Shown here: positions 24,750-33,297 of the stretch, piece after piece
Numbering within the stretch: the first letter of the stretch is position 1
Layout: each line of letters begins with the position of its first letter
NCBI GenBank assembly: GCA_015067675.1
Contig: SVMB01000009.1
Span: 1 to 64,000, forward strand
Origin: Oscillospiraceae bacterium
Lineage (GTDB): Bacteria > Bacillota > Clostridia > Oscillospirales > QAMX01
Direction of reading: 5' to 3'
Length of the DNA stretch: 64,000 nucleotides
Translations under genes and position numbers: made by a program
The notes under the pieces: model-generated
Database searches by the model: none
Told to the model about the DNA's origin: nothing
The model's input: the letters and a program-made list of their open reading frames with translations, nothing else

Positions 24750-24992
24750 ATGGACAGTACCATTAAGTTTAAGCTGAATCAGGACCGTGAGCAGGAAATG
24801 AAGGATATTCTGCTGACCGTTTATGCAGCACTCCGTGAAAAGGGATATGATCCCGTCAATCAGATCGTCGGGTATCTGCTCAGCGAGGATCCCACTTATA
24901 TCACCAATCACCGCAATGCCCGTGCGCTGATCCGCCGCATTGACCGTGATGAGCTTCTGCAGGAGCTTGTGCGTAACTATCTGCGTACCTGA
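24750..24992 (+). CDS. ireB: IreB family regulatory phosphoprotein (UPF0297)
   Basis: The 80-residue protein matches UPF0297/IreB along its whole length: [67 protein letters not shown]. In enterococci IreB is a small dimer phosphorylated by the Ser/Thr kinase IreK and reduces cephalosporin resistance; the N-terminal Thr (MDSTIKF) is the type of site phosphorylated there. In most Firmicutes the gene is followed by ruvX and a DUF1292 gene, but here it is alone, with its own promoter and terminator. It has a GGTGGGAG ribosome site. Confidence 0.93.
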   Translation: MDSTIKFKLNQDREQEMKDILLTVYAALREKGYDPVNQIVGYLLSEDPTYITNHRNARALIRRIDRDELLQELVRNYLRT

Positions 24993-25008
24993 TACAGAAT
25001 TAGATGTG

Positions 25009-25038
25009 ATCCGCCTGCCCTGCGGCAGGCGGATTTTT
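25009..25038 (+). terminator. Rho-independent terminator of ireB
   Basis: ATCCGCCTGCC pairs with GGCAGGCGGAT around a 4-base loop, followed by TTTTT. Confidence 0.9.
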
Positions 25039-25121
25039 CCCTGGTTACAGCTTTCGCCTCATTTCGGCAAAATTTCCCAGGCTTCGGGCACGGATTGTCA
25101 TTTTACAGTGCCAACTTTAGC

Positions 25122-25161
25122 TTAAATGCACAAGGAATGCGCTTGATTTTTGTGCATTTAA
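25122..25161. repeat. 12-bp inverted repeat upstream of the small conserved gene
   Basis: TTAAATGCACAA (25122-25133) and TTGTGCATTTAA (25150-25161) are perfect complements separated by 16 bp. They lie just upstream of the -35 box, where a regulator could bind. Confidence 0.65.
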
Positions 25162-25164
25162 ACG

Positions 25165-25193
25165 TTTACAAAACGGTTACACTATGGTATCAT
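25165..25193 (+). promoter_or_regulatory. Promoter of the small conserved protein / NlpC-P60 genes, with GGTTAC repeats
   Basis: TTTACA (25165-25170), 17-bp spacer, TATCAT (25188-25193). ACGGTTACA in the spacer and CCGGTTACA at about 25203-25211 are near-identical repeats flanking the -10, a possible operator pair. Confidence 0.6.
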
Positions 25194-25256
25194 AATTACA
25201 AACCGGTTACAAAGTCTCACTATCTTTGTGCCCGGTTGGATTTCGGAGGAAACACT

Positions 25257-25562
25257 ATGGCAGTTCCCAACAAGAAGAATGCGGATTACATGGTATATCG
25301 CGGCCGCCCGCTGATGCGGCAGGATAAGGAACTCTACTACGGCGATATGCGTGATCCCTACATCGTGATGATGCGGATTCTAGAAACCCGCAAGGCCGGC
25401 GAATGCGATATCGCATCCAAGGTTCTGGTCTCTCTGATGAGAACCTCTCCCGACACCCCGCCGCAGGACATCATTGTCAAGTCCGGCGAAAAGCGCGGTA
25501 TTTATGACGCTCTGGATATCGGCTCTGTCTGGCTTGAGCGTGCGCTGTCTTCCGGCGAGTAA
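25257..25562 (+). CDS. Conserved hypothetical protein (101 aa)
   Basis: The protein starts at ATG 25257 behind TCGGAGGAAAC; the longer track ORF would run through the promoter. It has no signal peptide or membrane segment. Features are DYMVYRGRPLMRQDKELYYGDMRDPYIVMMRIL, DIASKVLVSLMRT, then GEKRGIYDALDIGSVWLERAL. I recognise it as a Clostridia-type conserved hypothetical protein with a mixed alpha/beta fold, but no function is known to me. It is likely transcribed with the SH3b-NlpC/P60 gene 39 bp downstream, which hints at a link with cell-wall growth (inference). Confidence 0.7.
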   Translation: MAVPNKKNADYMVYRGRPLMRQDKELYYGDMRDPYIVMMRILETRKAGECDIASKVLVSLMRTSPDTPPQDIIVKSGEKRGIYDALDIGSVWLERALSSGE

Positions 25563-25601
25563 TATTTCCAGGTTCCCCGATCTGTTTTAAGGAGATTACA
25601 G

Positions 25602-26594
25602 ATGAAACTGCAAACCAGCCGGATCCGTAAGGGTCTTCGCACATTCACTCTCGGCATTCTGGGCTGCGCCTGTTTTGCTTTCGGCGCACTGGCCGTGGAC
25701 GGCACTGTTGATACGCAGGTACTCAACGTCCGCAGCGAAACCTCCACCGACTCCAAAATCGTCGGTAAAGTCAGAAGCGATGACGTCCTGGACATCACCG
25801 GTCGTTTCGGCGGCTGGTATGCCATCAACTATAAGGGCGACACTGCTTTCGTGTTTGCCGACTATGTGGATCTAGGCGAAAAGAACCTGACCATGCAGAT
25901 CAGCTTCGGCATCGTCGATGCTTCCTGCCTCAAGGTTCGTGAACAGCCCACTACCTCATCCAAATGCCTGACCCGTCTCCTTAACGGCACCATGGTCAGC
26001 ATTCTTGGATATTCCGACGGCTGGTATTATATCAAGTATACCGACACGGTGGGCTACGTTTCTGCTGATTATCTCAAGGTCAACGCACCCATTACATACT
26101 ACGCCGAAAACGATCCCACGGCTCTCGACCCCGAGATCACCGATGACCTTCCCGAAGAGACCAAGGAAGTCTCCGGCAAGGCTTCCGAGATCGTGGCTTC
26201 CGCCACCGTGAGCAGCTCTTCTCAGGAGCGTCAGGACATCATCAATTACGCCATGAAGTTCCTGGGCACGCCCTATAAGTACGGCGGCAATACCCCCAAG
26301 GGTTTTGACTGCTCCGGCTTTACCCAGTATGTGTTCAAGCATTTCGGTTATTCTCTCAACCGTTCCTCTTCTGCGCAGATCAACAACGGTGAAAAGATCA
26401 TGACCGAAGATCTGCTGCCCGGCGATCTGGTCTTCTTCTCCCGTTCCGGCTACGCTGTCGGTCATGTCGGCATCTACGTCGGCGACAATCAGTTCATCCA
26501 TTCCACCTCTCCCGGCGATGTCGTCAAAGTCAGCAGCATGGATGAATCCTATTACGTCAGCCGTTACGTCGGCGCCCGCCGCATTCTGGACTAA
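25602..26594 (+). CDS. Secreted SH3b-NlpC/P60 peptidoglycan endopeptidase
   Basis: The 330-residue precursor has a signal peptide (LRTFTLGILGCACFAFGALA). Two bacterial SH3 domains follow, at about 33-90 (TQVLNVRSETSTDSKIVGKV) and about 105-165 (SCLKVREQPTTSSKCL). After a Glu/Ser-rich linker comes an NlpC/P60 catalytic domain at about 205-330. The catalytic triad is visible: Cys in FDCSGFTQYVF, His in GHVGIYVG and His in NQFIHSTS. Such enzymes cut the D-Glu-meso-DAP bond in wall stem peptides; meso-DAP fits the ddh gene in this window. AAGGAGA precedes the ATG and a strong terminator follows. Confidence 0.93.
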   Translation: MKLQTSRIRKGLRTFTLGILGCACFAFGALAVDGTVDTQVLNVRSETSTDSKIVGKVRSDDVLDITGRFGGWYAINYKGDTAFVFADYVDLGEKNLTMQISFGIVDASCLKVREQPTTSSKCLTRLLNGTMVSILGYSDGWYYIKYTDTVGYVSADYLKVNAPITYYAENDPTALDPEITDDLPEETKEVSGKASEIVASATVSSSSQERQDIINYAMKFLGTPYKYGGNTPKGFDCSGFTQYVFKHFGYSLNRSSSAQINNGEKIMTEDLLPGDLVFFSRSGYAVGHVGIYVGDNQFIHSTSPGDVVKVSSMDESYYVSRYVGARRILD

Positions 26595-26609
26595 TCTTTT
26601 TGCATTCAA

Positions 26610-26637
26610 ACCGCCGCAAATACTGCGGCGGTTTTTT
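26610..26637 (+). terminator. Rho-independent terminator after the NlpC/P60 gene
   Basis: ACCGCCGCA pairs with TGCGGCGGT around a 5-base loop, followed by TTTTTT. Confidence 0.9.
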
Positions 26638-26766
26638 CTATGCACCAAAACTTTCAGCCGCTGTTTCACATGACTTTTTTCCCGCACTGTACAAACCCAC
26701 ATACAATCCATCACTTTTTCCCCGTAAATTCAGCAACTTATCCACGGTACAAATCCGGTCGAACCC

Positions 26767-26795
26767 TTGCCATTTCGGATAAAATGGTGTATACT
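26767..26795 (+). promoter_or_regulatory. Promoter of the amino-acid ABC transporter operon
   Basis: TTGCCA (26767-26772), 17-bp spacer, TATACT (26790-26795). Confidence 0.75.
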
Positions 26796-26833
26796 TGTAC
26801 CGTTAATTATTATTTTTATACGGAGGAATCCAC

Positions 26834-27598
26834 ATGAAAACCCTGAAGAGAGCACTCATCGTCGTTCTCGCCCTCGCTATGCTCCTGACCCTGGCTGCCT
26901 GCGGCGGCGCAAGCAAGAAAACCCTGACCATGGCCACCAACGCCGAGTTCCCGCCCTATGAGTTCCATGAAGACGGCAAGATCGTCGGTATCGACGCCGA
27001 GATCGCTGCTGCCATCGCCGAGAAGCTGGGCCTTGAGCTCGTCATCGAAGATATGGACTTCACCGCTATCCTGTCTGCTGTCCAGTCCGGTAAGGCTGAC
27101 ATGGGTATGGCCGGTATGACCGTCAGCGAGGAGCGTCTGCAGAGCGTTGACTTCTCCACCTCCTACGCCACCGGTATCCAGGTTGTTATCGTTCCCGAAG
27201 GCTCCCCCATCACCACCGTCGATGACCTCTTTGTTGAGGGCAGCGCCTGGAAGGTCGGCGTTCAGGAGAGCACCACCGGTGACATCTACGCCTCCGGCGA
27301 TATCGAAGAGGCCGGTTACGGCACCATCGAGCGCTACAACAAGGGCGCCGATGCCGTTCAGTCCCTGATCACCGGTAAGATCGACTGCGTCATCATCGAC
27401 AACGAGCCTGCCAAGGCTTTCGTCGCCGCCAATGAAGGCCTGGTCATCCTCGACACCGAGTATGCCATTGAGGACTACGCCATCTGCTTTGCCAAGAACA
27501 ATTCCGCCCTGCGCGATAAGGTCGACGGCGCTCTGAAGGAGCTCATCGCCGACGGTACCGTTCAGAATATCATCGACAAGTACATCTCCGCTAACTAA
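26834..27598 (+). CDS. Polar amino-acid ABC transporter substrate-binding lipoprotein
   Basis: The 254-residue precursor has a lipoprotein signal: a hydrophobic helix then LTLAACGG, with Cys as the lipidated residue. The mature part is a family-3 solute-binding protein: LTMATNAEFPPYEFHEDGKIVGIDAEIAAAIAE, then FTAILSAVQSGKADMGMAGMTVSEER with the amino-acid-binding Arg, and IDCVIIDNEPAKAFV. It captures a polar amino acid (cystine, glutamine, arginine or similar; not resolved) at the outer membrane face and passes it to the permease encoded next. An internal terminator downstream would keep this protein in excess over the membrane parts. Confidence 0.92.
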   Translation: MKTLKRALIVVLALAMLLTLAACGGASKKTLTMATNAEFPPYEFHEDGKIVGIDAEIAAAIAEKLGLELVIEDMDFTAILSAVQSGKADMGMAGMTVSEERLQSVDFSTSYATGIQVVIVPEGSPITTVDDLFVEGSAWKVGVQESTTGDIYASGDIEEAGYGTIERYNKGADAVQSLITGKIDCVIIDNEPAKAFVAANEGLVILDTEYAIEDYAICFAKNNSALRDKVDGALKELIADGTVQNIIDKYISAN

Positions 27599-27610
27599 GC
27601 AATTTTCTCC

Positions 27611-27644
27611 GTACGGGGCGGGTTGTGCCCGCCCCGTACTTTTT
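27611..27644 (+). terminator. Intra-operon terminator between binding protein and permease
   Basis: GTACGGGGCGGG pairs with its complement around a short loop and is followed by TTTTT. It lies only about 25 bp before the permease start, so it likely lets only part of the transcription continue. Confidence 0.85.
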
Positions 27645-27668
27645 ATCATTTGACAAGGAGGAATCGGA

Positions 27669-28409
27669 TTGTTCGATCAAATTTCTGCCTGGTTTGCCGG
27701 TCTGAAAGCCGACTTTATTCTCAACTTTGTCGCTGAGAATCGCTGGCAGTATCTCACCAGCGGTCTGGGCACCACCCTTTCCCTGACGCTGCTGTCCACG
27801 ATCCTGGGCATTATCCTGGGTGTTGTGGTCGCCATCGTCCGCTCTTCCCATGATAAGCTCCGTGACGATAACCGCGGCGGCATCGGCCGTAAGATCCTCG
27901 GCTTCTTCAACGCTGTCTGTAAGGTCTACCTGACCGTCATCCGCGGTACCCCCGTCATCGTTCAGCTCCTCATCATCTACTACGTTATCCTCGCTTCTTC
28001 CAATAATAAGCTCCTCGTCGGCGTCATCGCCTTCGGCGTCAACTCCGGCGCATACGTTGCCGAAATCGTACGTTCCGGCATCATGTCCATCGACAACGGC
28101 CAGTTCGAAGCCGGCCGCTCCCTGGGCTTCAACTACGTCCAGACCATGTGGTATGTCATCATTCCCCAGGCGTTCAAGAACGTTCTGCCCGCTCTGGCCA
28201 ATGAGTTCATCGTCCTGCTCAAGGAGACTTCTGTCTGCGGTTACATCGCCATGCAGGATATCACCAAGGGCGCTTACATCATCATCGGCCGTACATATTC
28301 CCCCTTCATGCCGCTTATCGCGGTCGCGCTGATCTACCTGGTGCTGGTCATGTTCTTCACCTGGCTCGTCGGCAAGCTTGAGAGGAGGCTGAGAAACAGT
28401 GACCACTAA
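27669..28409 (+). CDS. Polar amino-acid ABC transporter permease
   Basis: The 246-residue protein starts with TTG, preceded by CAAGGAGGAA, and no better ATG exists. It has about five membrane helices of the HisM/GlnP type ([30 protein letters not shown] first). The cytoplasmic EAA loop is [28 protein letters not shown], which contacts the ATPase. The family works as a dimer. Its last 11 bases overlap the start of the ATPase gene, showing translational coupling. It forms the membrane pore for the amino acid delivered by the lipoprotein. Confidence 0.93.
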   Translation: MFDQISAWFAGLKADFILNFVAENRWQYLTSGLGTTLSLTLLSTILGIILGVVVAIVRSSHDKLRDDNRGGIGRKILGFFNAVCKVYLTVIRGTPVIVQLLIIYYVILASSNNKLLVGVIAFGVNSGAYVAEIVRSGIMSIDNGQFEAGRSLGFNYVQTMWYVIIPQAFKNVLPALANEFIVLLKETSVCGYIAMQDITKGAYIIIGRTYSPFMPLIAVALIYLVLVMFFTWLVGKLERRLRNSDH

Positions 28410-29145
28410 TACTCAGGAAATCATCCGCGTTGAAAATCTCGTCAAGTCCTTTGGTTCTCTCAATGCCCTCGACGGCGTTTCCACCACCATCAATCGCGGC
28501 GAAGTCGTCGTGGTTGTCGGCCCCTCCGGTTCCGGTAAGTCCACCTTCCTGCGCTGCCTGAATCTGCTGGAAGTTCCCACCTCCGGTCAGGTTTTCGTGG
28601 AAGGCGTGGATATCACCGATCCCAAGACCGATCTGAACCTGCATCGTCAGAAAATGGGCATGGTTTTCCAGCTCTTTAACCTCTTCCCCCATATGACGAT
28701 CCTCAAAAACCTCACCCTCGGCCCCACAAAGCTGCAGAAGAAGTCCCGTGAGGAAGCCGAAGAAGAGGCCATGCGCCTGCTCCGGCGCGTCGGTCTGGAT
28801 GACCGCGCAAACGCTTATCCCTCCCAGCTTTCCGGCGGTCAGAAACAGCGTATCGCCATCGTGCGTGCACTGTGCATGAAGCCTGAGGTCATGCTCTTTG
28901 ACGAGCCCACCTCCGCGCTTGACCCCGAAATGGTCGGCGAAGTGCTGGAAGTCATGAAGGACCTGGCGCACGATAACATGACCATGGTCGTCGTTACCCA
29001 TGAGATGGGCTTTGCCCGTGAAGTGGGTACCCGCTGCCTGTTTATGGATCACGGTAAGCTCGTGGAACAAAATACGCCTGCGGAATTCTTTGATAATCCC
29101 CAGAGCCCCCGTCTGCAGAGCTTCCTGAGCCGCGTACTGAAATAA
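28399..29145 (+). CDS. Polar amino-acid ABC transporter ATPase
   Basis: The 248-residue protein starts with GTG inside the permease gene. It is a canonical GlnQ/HisP-type ATPase: Walker [17 protein letters not shown] (about residues 35-50), Q-loop [12 protein letters not shown], signature [15 protein letters not shown], Walker [16 protein letters not shown], and switch His in [10 protein letters not shown]. It powers the uptake of the amino acid bound by the lipoprotein. No clear terminator is seen between it and the T-box leader of pheS. Confidence 0.95.
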   Translation: MTTNTQEIIRVENLVKSFGSLNALDGVSTTINRGEVVVVVGPSGSGKSTFLRCLNLLEVPTSGQVFVEGVDITDPKTDLNLHRQKMGMVFQLFNLFPHMTILKNLTLGPTKLQKKSREEAEEEAMRLLRRVGLDDRANAYPSQLSGGQKQRIAIVRALCMKPEVMLFDEPTSALDPEMVGEVLEVMKDLAHDNMTMVVVTHEMGFAREVGTRCLFMDHGKLVEQNTPAEFFDNPQSPRLQSFLSRVLK

Positions 29146-29180
29146 TCGAAGAAAAAAGCACATAAATTTCCGATTACATC

Positions 29181-29209
29181 TTGTATTTTGTGAAAAAATG
29201 TGCTATACT
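29181..29209 (+). promoter_or_regulatory. Promoter of the pheST operon
   Basis: TTGTAT (29181-29186), 17-bp spacer, TATACT (29204-29209). Confidence 0.75.
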
Positions 29210-29215
29210 GATTCA

Positions 29216-29542
29216 GTTCTCGAATAATTTAAAGACTGTGACCGGGCAAACGTGAGACAAGAGTCTCCAGGTAGTGCTTCCGGCATTCGAATGCACAGAG
29301 AGGGATGGGCGTCGGCTGTAAACCATCCTGCATTCGTCGGCAGCATGAATCTTCACCCGTGAGTTTCTCCGCTGAACGGTGTGTACAGCACACCCGCGTA
29401 GGCGCAGACGGCAGCTCCGCCGTTATCGGGCAGCTATGAGGTGTCCTGCAGACCTGCAGGGAACCGGGGTGGTACCGCGATCTGAAATCGTCCCCGCAAT
29501 CATTGACTGTCCCGCAGTCGGTGACTGCGGGGCTTCTTTTTC
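29216..29542 (+). ncRNA. T-box riboswitch (tRNA-Phe sensing) of pheST
   Basis: This 476-bp gap holds a T-box leader. The conserved T-box GGGGTGGTACCGCG lies at about 29466-29479. The AGAGAGGGATGG distal-loop type segment is at about 29296, and GAATCTTCACC near 29347-29357 places UUC (Phe) at 29352-29354 as the likely specifier, followed by A. TGGT in the T-box would pair with the ACCA end of uncharged tRNA-Phe. A terminator stem (CCCGCAGTC/GACTGCGGG then TTCTTTTT) at 29510-29541 overlaps the antiterminator, so uncharged tRNA-Phe should switch pheST on. Confidence 0.93.
29510..29541 (+). terminator. T-box terminator of pheST
   Basis: CCCGCAGTC-GGT-GACTGCGGG followed by CTTCTTTTT. It is the regulated terminator of the T-box. 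Confidence 0.9.
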
Positions 29543-29621
29543 CGGGTACAGGCCGTACCCGGATCCGCATCGGACCATCCGAGTCCGGGAAAAACCCAAA
29601 TTTCAAGGAGGAACATCCACC

Positions 29622-30641
29622 ATGCGCCAGCAACTGGAAAACATCCGCGCCGAAGCGTTGGCCGCGATCCAGAATGCCGCCGATAAGGCAGATCTCGAAG
29701 CTCTGCGCGTCCGCTATTCCGGCAAGAAGGGCGAACTCACCGCCATCCTCAAGAGCATGGGTAAGCTCTCTGCCGAAGAGCGTCCCGTCATGGGCCAGCT
29801 CGCCAATGAAGTCCGCGCTGCCATCGAGGCCGCTTACGAAGCCCGCTCCACAGAGCTTGAGACCCTGGCTCTGGCCAGGAAGCTCGAGGCCGAAACCCTC
29901 GACGTCACCATTCCCGCCGAGCCCGCTCCCCTGGGCCATCTGCATCCCCTGACCCTGACCATCAACGAAGTCCGTTCCATCTTCGAAGGCATGGGCTTTG
30001 AGACCATCGAAGGCCCGGAGATTGAGTACGATTACTACAACTTCGAAGCCCTCAATACCCCCGCCAATCATCCTGCCCGCGATACGCAGGATACCTTCTA
30101 CTTCTCCAGCGACCTGCTCCTGCGCACCCAGACCTCTTCCGTGCAGATCCGCTGCATGGAGCATCGTAAGCCCCCCATCCGCGTCATCTCTCCCGGCCGT
30201 GTTTACCGCTCCGACGCCGTCGACGCCACCCACTCTCCCCTGTTCCATCAGATCGAGGGCCTGCTGGTTGACGAAAACGTCACCATGGCTGACCTGAAGG
30301 GCGCTCTGGCCGTGTTTGCCAAGGGTCTCTTCGGTGAAGATACCCGCGTGCGCTTCCGTCCCCATCACTTCCCCTTCACCGAGCCGTCCGCCGAGATGGA
30401 CGTCTCCTGCTTTGCCTGCGGCGGTAAGGGCTGCCGTCTGTGCAAGGGCGAAGGCTGGATCGAGATTCTGGGCTGCGGCATGGTTCATCCCAATGTTCTG
30501 CGCGGCTGCAACATCGATCCTGAGAAGTATTCCGGCTTCGCCTTCGGTATGGGCGTTGAGCGTGTCGCTATGCTGCGCCACAAGATCGATGACCTGCGCC
30601 TGGTCTACGAAAACGACGTGCGTTTCCTGAAGCAGTTTTAA
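29622..30641 (+). CDS. pheS: Phenylalanyl-tRNA synthetase alpha subunit
   Basis: The 339-residue protein starts at ATG 29622 behind CAAGGAGGAAC; the track ORF wrongly extends into the T-box. It has an N-terminal coiled coil (about 1-85) and a class II catalytic core. Motif 2 is at [21 protein letters not shown], and motif 3 is [14 protein letters not shown] near the C-terminus, with the Cys-rich [16 protein letters not shown] between. It charges tRNA-Phe as an alpha2beta2 enzyme with PheT. The length is normal for the family. Confidence 0.97.
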   Translation: MRQQLENIRAEALAAIQNAADKADLEALRVRYSGKKGELTAILKSMGKLSAEERPVMGQLANEVRAAIEAAYEARSTELETLALARKLEAETLDVTIPAEPAPLGHLHPLTLTINEVRSIFEGMGFETIEGPEIEYDYYNFEALNTPANHPARDTQDTFYFSSDLLLRTQTSSVQIRCMEHRKPPIRVISPGRVYRSDAVDATHSPLFHQIEGLLVDENVTMADLKGALAVFAKGLFGEDTRVRFRPHHFPFTEPSAEMDVSCFACGGKGCRLCKGEGWIEILGCGMVHPNVLRGCNIDPEKYSGFAFGMGVERVAMLRHKIDDLRLVYENDVRFLKQF

Positions 30642-30656
30642 TAGGAGGTACCCCCG

Positions 30657-33065
30657 ATGAAACTTTCACTCAACTGGCTTAATGAGCTGGTCAAGATAGA
30701 TGCTGCTCCCCATGATTACATTGCCGCGATGACCATGTCCGGCTCCAAGGTCGAGACTTTGGATTATCTGGGCGCCGAGATCGAAAACGTCGTCGTCGGC
30801 CGCCTGCTGTCCGTCGATCCCCATCCCGATGCGTCTAAGCTCGTCATCTGCCAGGTCGATATCGGCAAGGAAGAGAAGCTGCAGATCGTCACCGGCGCCA
30901 ATAACGTCTCCGCCGGCGATCTCGTTCCCGTTGCGCTGGACGGCTCCAAGCTCCCCGGCGGCGTGGAGATCCACACCGGTAAGCTGCGCGGCGTCGAGAG
31001 CCAGGGTATGCTCTGCTCCCATCAGGAGCTGGGTCTGACCGAGCACGACATCCCCGATGCCCCCGAGCACGGCATTCTGCTGCTCAATGGCGATGAGTAC
31101 GCCGGTATCGAGCTGGGTCAGGATATCCGCACTGTTCTGGGCTTCGATGATCATATCGTCGACTTCGAAATCACCCCCAACCGTCCCGACTGCCTGTCCG
31201 TGATCGGTCTGGCCCGCGAAAGCGCCGCCACCTACGATCAGCACTATGAGCCCGAAATGGCCACCGTCAAGGGCGGCGCCGGCTCTATCGCCGATCAGCT
31301 CTCCGTCACCGTCGAGGACTTCGAGGACTGCCCCCGCTACACTGCCCGCCTGGTCAAGAACGTGCGCATTGCGCCCTCCCCCAAGTGGATGCGTGAGCGC
31401 CTGCGCGCCATGGGCGTCCGCCCCATCAACAATATCGTTGACATCACCAACTACGTCATGCTCGAGTACGGCCAGCCCATGCACGCCTTCGACTATGCCT
31501 GCCTCGAGGATAAGTCCATCATCGTCCGCCGCGCCAAGGCCGGCGAACTGCTGGAGACTCTGGATGACCAGCCCCGTAAGCTCGATGAGAGCATGCTCGT
31601 CATCGCCGACGGCAACCGTGCCGTGGCCGTGGCCGGTGTTATGGGCGGCGCCAACTCCGAAATCACCGAGACCACCCGTGACGTGGTCTTTGAATCCGCC
31701 AACTTCAAGGGCGTGGGCGTTCGTCTGACCGCCCGTGCACTGGGTATGCGTACCGAGGCTTCCGGCCGCTTCGAAAAGGGTCTGGATCCCCGCAACACCC
31801 TGCCCGCTCTGGAACGTGCCTGCCAGCTCGTCGAGCTGCTGGGCGCCGGTGATGTCTGCGACGGCATCATCGACGTGGACTCCACCGATAAGCCCGCCCG
31901 TGTGCTGAAGCTCGAGCCCGAGCGCATCAACCGCTTCATCGGCATCGACGTCTCCCGCGAGACCATGGTGCATTATCTGGAAAACCTGGGCTTCATCGTC
32001 AACGGCGACGACATCACCGTCCCCTCCTGGCGTATGGACGTGGAACAGTTTGCCGACGTGGCCGAGGAAATCGCCCGCTTCTACGGCTATGACAAGATCC
32101 CCACCACCCTCTATGCCGGTCCTGTCGAGTATCTGCGCGACAAGAAGCTGGCCTTCGAGGATGAGCTGCACACCCTGTGCACGGGTCTTGGCTTCGACGA
32201 GATCCAGACCTATTCCTTCGTCAACGAGAAGTGCTTCGACCGTATCCGCCTGCCCGCTGATTCTCCGCTGCGCAATGTCATGGTCATCACCAATCCTCTG
32301 AGTGAGGAAATGCGCGTCATGCGTACCAACGCCATGCCTTCCATGCTGGAAGTTCTGGCCCGCAACGCCAACGTCAAGAACGAGGCTGCCAAGCTCTTTG
32401 AGCTGTGCTCCCTGTACTTCCCCGTGCTTGATGATAACGGCAACGTGGATACCCATAAGGCTCCCACCGAGACCGTCTGCCTGACTCTGGGTGCTTACGG
32501 CGCCGGTTACGACTTCTTCGCCCTCAAGGGTGCTGTTGAAGGCATCGCCGCTGCCCTGAAGATCCGCGGCCTGCGCTATGCCGCCAACCGCGAGAATCCC
32601 AGCTTCCATCCCGGCCGCTGCGCTGACGTCTTTGTCGGCGATAAGCTTCTGGGTACCATCGGTCAGGTGCATCCTCTGGTCGCCGCCGAGTTCGATATGC
32701 CCACCGACGCCTACATCGCCATGCTCGACGAGGCTGTCCTGATGGAATCCGCCACTGATCTGGTGCTCTACCAGCCCCTGCCCCGCTTCCCCGCTTCCAC
32801 CCGTGACCTGGCCATCGTCTGCGACGAAGCCACTCCCGCGGCGGCTCTGGAAGACTGCATCCGCGCCGGTGCCGGTGAGCTTCTGGAAGCCGTGAAGCTC
32901 TTCGACATCTATCGCGGCGAACAGGTTCCCGCCGGTAAGAAGAGCGTTGCCTATAAGCTCACGCTCCGCAATCCCGAGCGTACCCTGACCGACGCCGACT
33001 CCGAAGGCGCCGTCTCCGCCATCATTGCCGGTCTTGAGAAGATCGGTGCTTCCCTGCGCGCATAA
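30657..33065 (+). CDS. pheT: Phenylalanyl-tRNA synthetase beta subunit
   Basis: The 802-residue protein has the full PheT architecture: an N-terminal tRNA-binding (EMAP-like) domain (about 40-155, VVGRLLSVDPHPDASKLVICQVD), B3/B4 editing domain (about 215-395, YVMLEYGQPMHAFDY and RTEASGRFEKGLD), B5 (about 410-475), the catalytic-like core, and the ferredoxin-fold anticodon-binding domain at the C-terminus (about 710-802, FPASTRDLAIVCDE). It begins 15 bp after pheS with AGGAGG, and a strong terminator follows. Confidence 0.97.
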   Translation: MKLSLNWLNELVKIDAAPHDYIAAMTMSGSKVETLDYLGAEIENVVVGRLLSVDPHPDASKLVICQVDIGKEEKLQIVTGANNVSAGDLVPVALDGSKLPGGVEIHTGKLRGVESQGMLCSHQELGLTEHDIPDAPEHGILLLNGDEYAGIELGQDIRTVLGFDDHIVDFEITPNRPDCLSVIGLARESAATYDQHYEPEMATVKGGAGSIADQLSVTVEDFEDCPRYTARLVKNVRIAPSPKWMRERLRAMGVRPINNIVDITNYVMLEYGQPMHAFDYACLEDKSIIVRRAKAGELLETLDDQPRKLDESMLVIADGNRAVAVAGVMGGANSEITETTRDVVFESANFKGVGVRLTARALGMRTEASGRFEKGLDPRNTLPALERACQLVELLGAGDVCDGIIDVDSTDKPARVLKLEPERINRFIGIDVSRETMVHYLENLGFIVNGDDITVPSWRMDVEQFADVAEEIARFYGYDKIPTTLYAGPVEYLRDKKLAFEDELHTLCTGLGFDEIQTYSFVNEKCFDRIRLPADSPLRNVMVITNPLSEEMRVMRTNAMPSMLEVLARNANVKNEAAKLFELCSLYFPVLDDNGNVDTHKAPTETVCLTLGAYGAGYDFFALKGAVEGIAAALKIRGLRYAANRENPSFHPGRCADVFVGDKLLGTIGQVHPLVAAEFDMPTDAYIAMLDEAVLMESATDLVLYQPLPRFPASTRDLAIVCDEATPAAALEDCIRAGAGELLEAVKLFDIYRGEQVPAGKKSVAYKLTLRNPERTLTDADSEGAVSAIIAGLEKIGASLRA

Positions 33066-33077
33066 GTAACGTAACCG

Positions 33078-33112
33078 ACGAGCCGCGGCATCTGCCGCGG
33101 CTCGTTTTCTTT
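33078..33112 (+). terminator. Rho-independent terminator of pheST
   Basis: ACGAGCCGCGGCA and TGCCGCGGCTCGT form a long stem followed by TTTTCTTTT. Confidence 0.9.
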
Positions 33113-33130
33113 TGGGAAGCATCTGTGTCC

Positions 33131-33160
33131 TTGACGCGATTTGCCCGTTTGTGCTATACT
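33131..33160 (+). promoter_or_regulatory. Promoter upstream of the short ORF and methyltransferase
   Basis: TTGACG (33131-33136), 18-bp spacer, TATACT (33155-33160) with TGC just before it (extended -10). Confidence 0.75.
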
Positions 33161-33213
33161 GCACCTGTATAGCTCGTATGCTGTATTAAACCTGACAGAA
33201 AGGATGCGATCAC

Positions 33214-33270
33214 ATGAAAAAGCTCATCAATACCGCTGCCACTACTTTCGGGAGGACCGAAAACATCTGA
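33214..33270 (+). CDS. Possible 18-residue leader peptide
   Basis: The short ORF reads MKKLINTAATTFGRTENI and has AAAGGA 9 bases before its ATG. It is too short for the ORF track. Its stop lies in the loop of a hairpin formed by GGGAGGA (33250-33256) and TCCTCCC (33271-33277). The first arm resembles a ribosome-binding site. The arrangement suggests a translated leader that controls the methyltransferase gene, but chance cannot be excluded. Confidence 0.4.
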   Translation: MKKLINTAATTFGRTENI

Positions 33271-33297
33271 TCCTCCCACCATAAACGGAGATTTTGT

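Noticed and set aside
26738-26746. DnaA-box-like TTATCCACG
   Set aside because: A single site without a cluster, AT-rich unwinding element or dnaA/dnaN nearby; likely chance.
30666-33164. 832-aa ORF antisense to pheT
   Set aside because: It mirrors pheT with few stops because of GC-rich third positions; its protein is low-complexity Gly/Ala/Asp/Val without a known domain.
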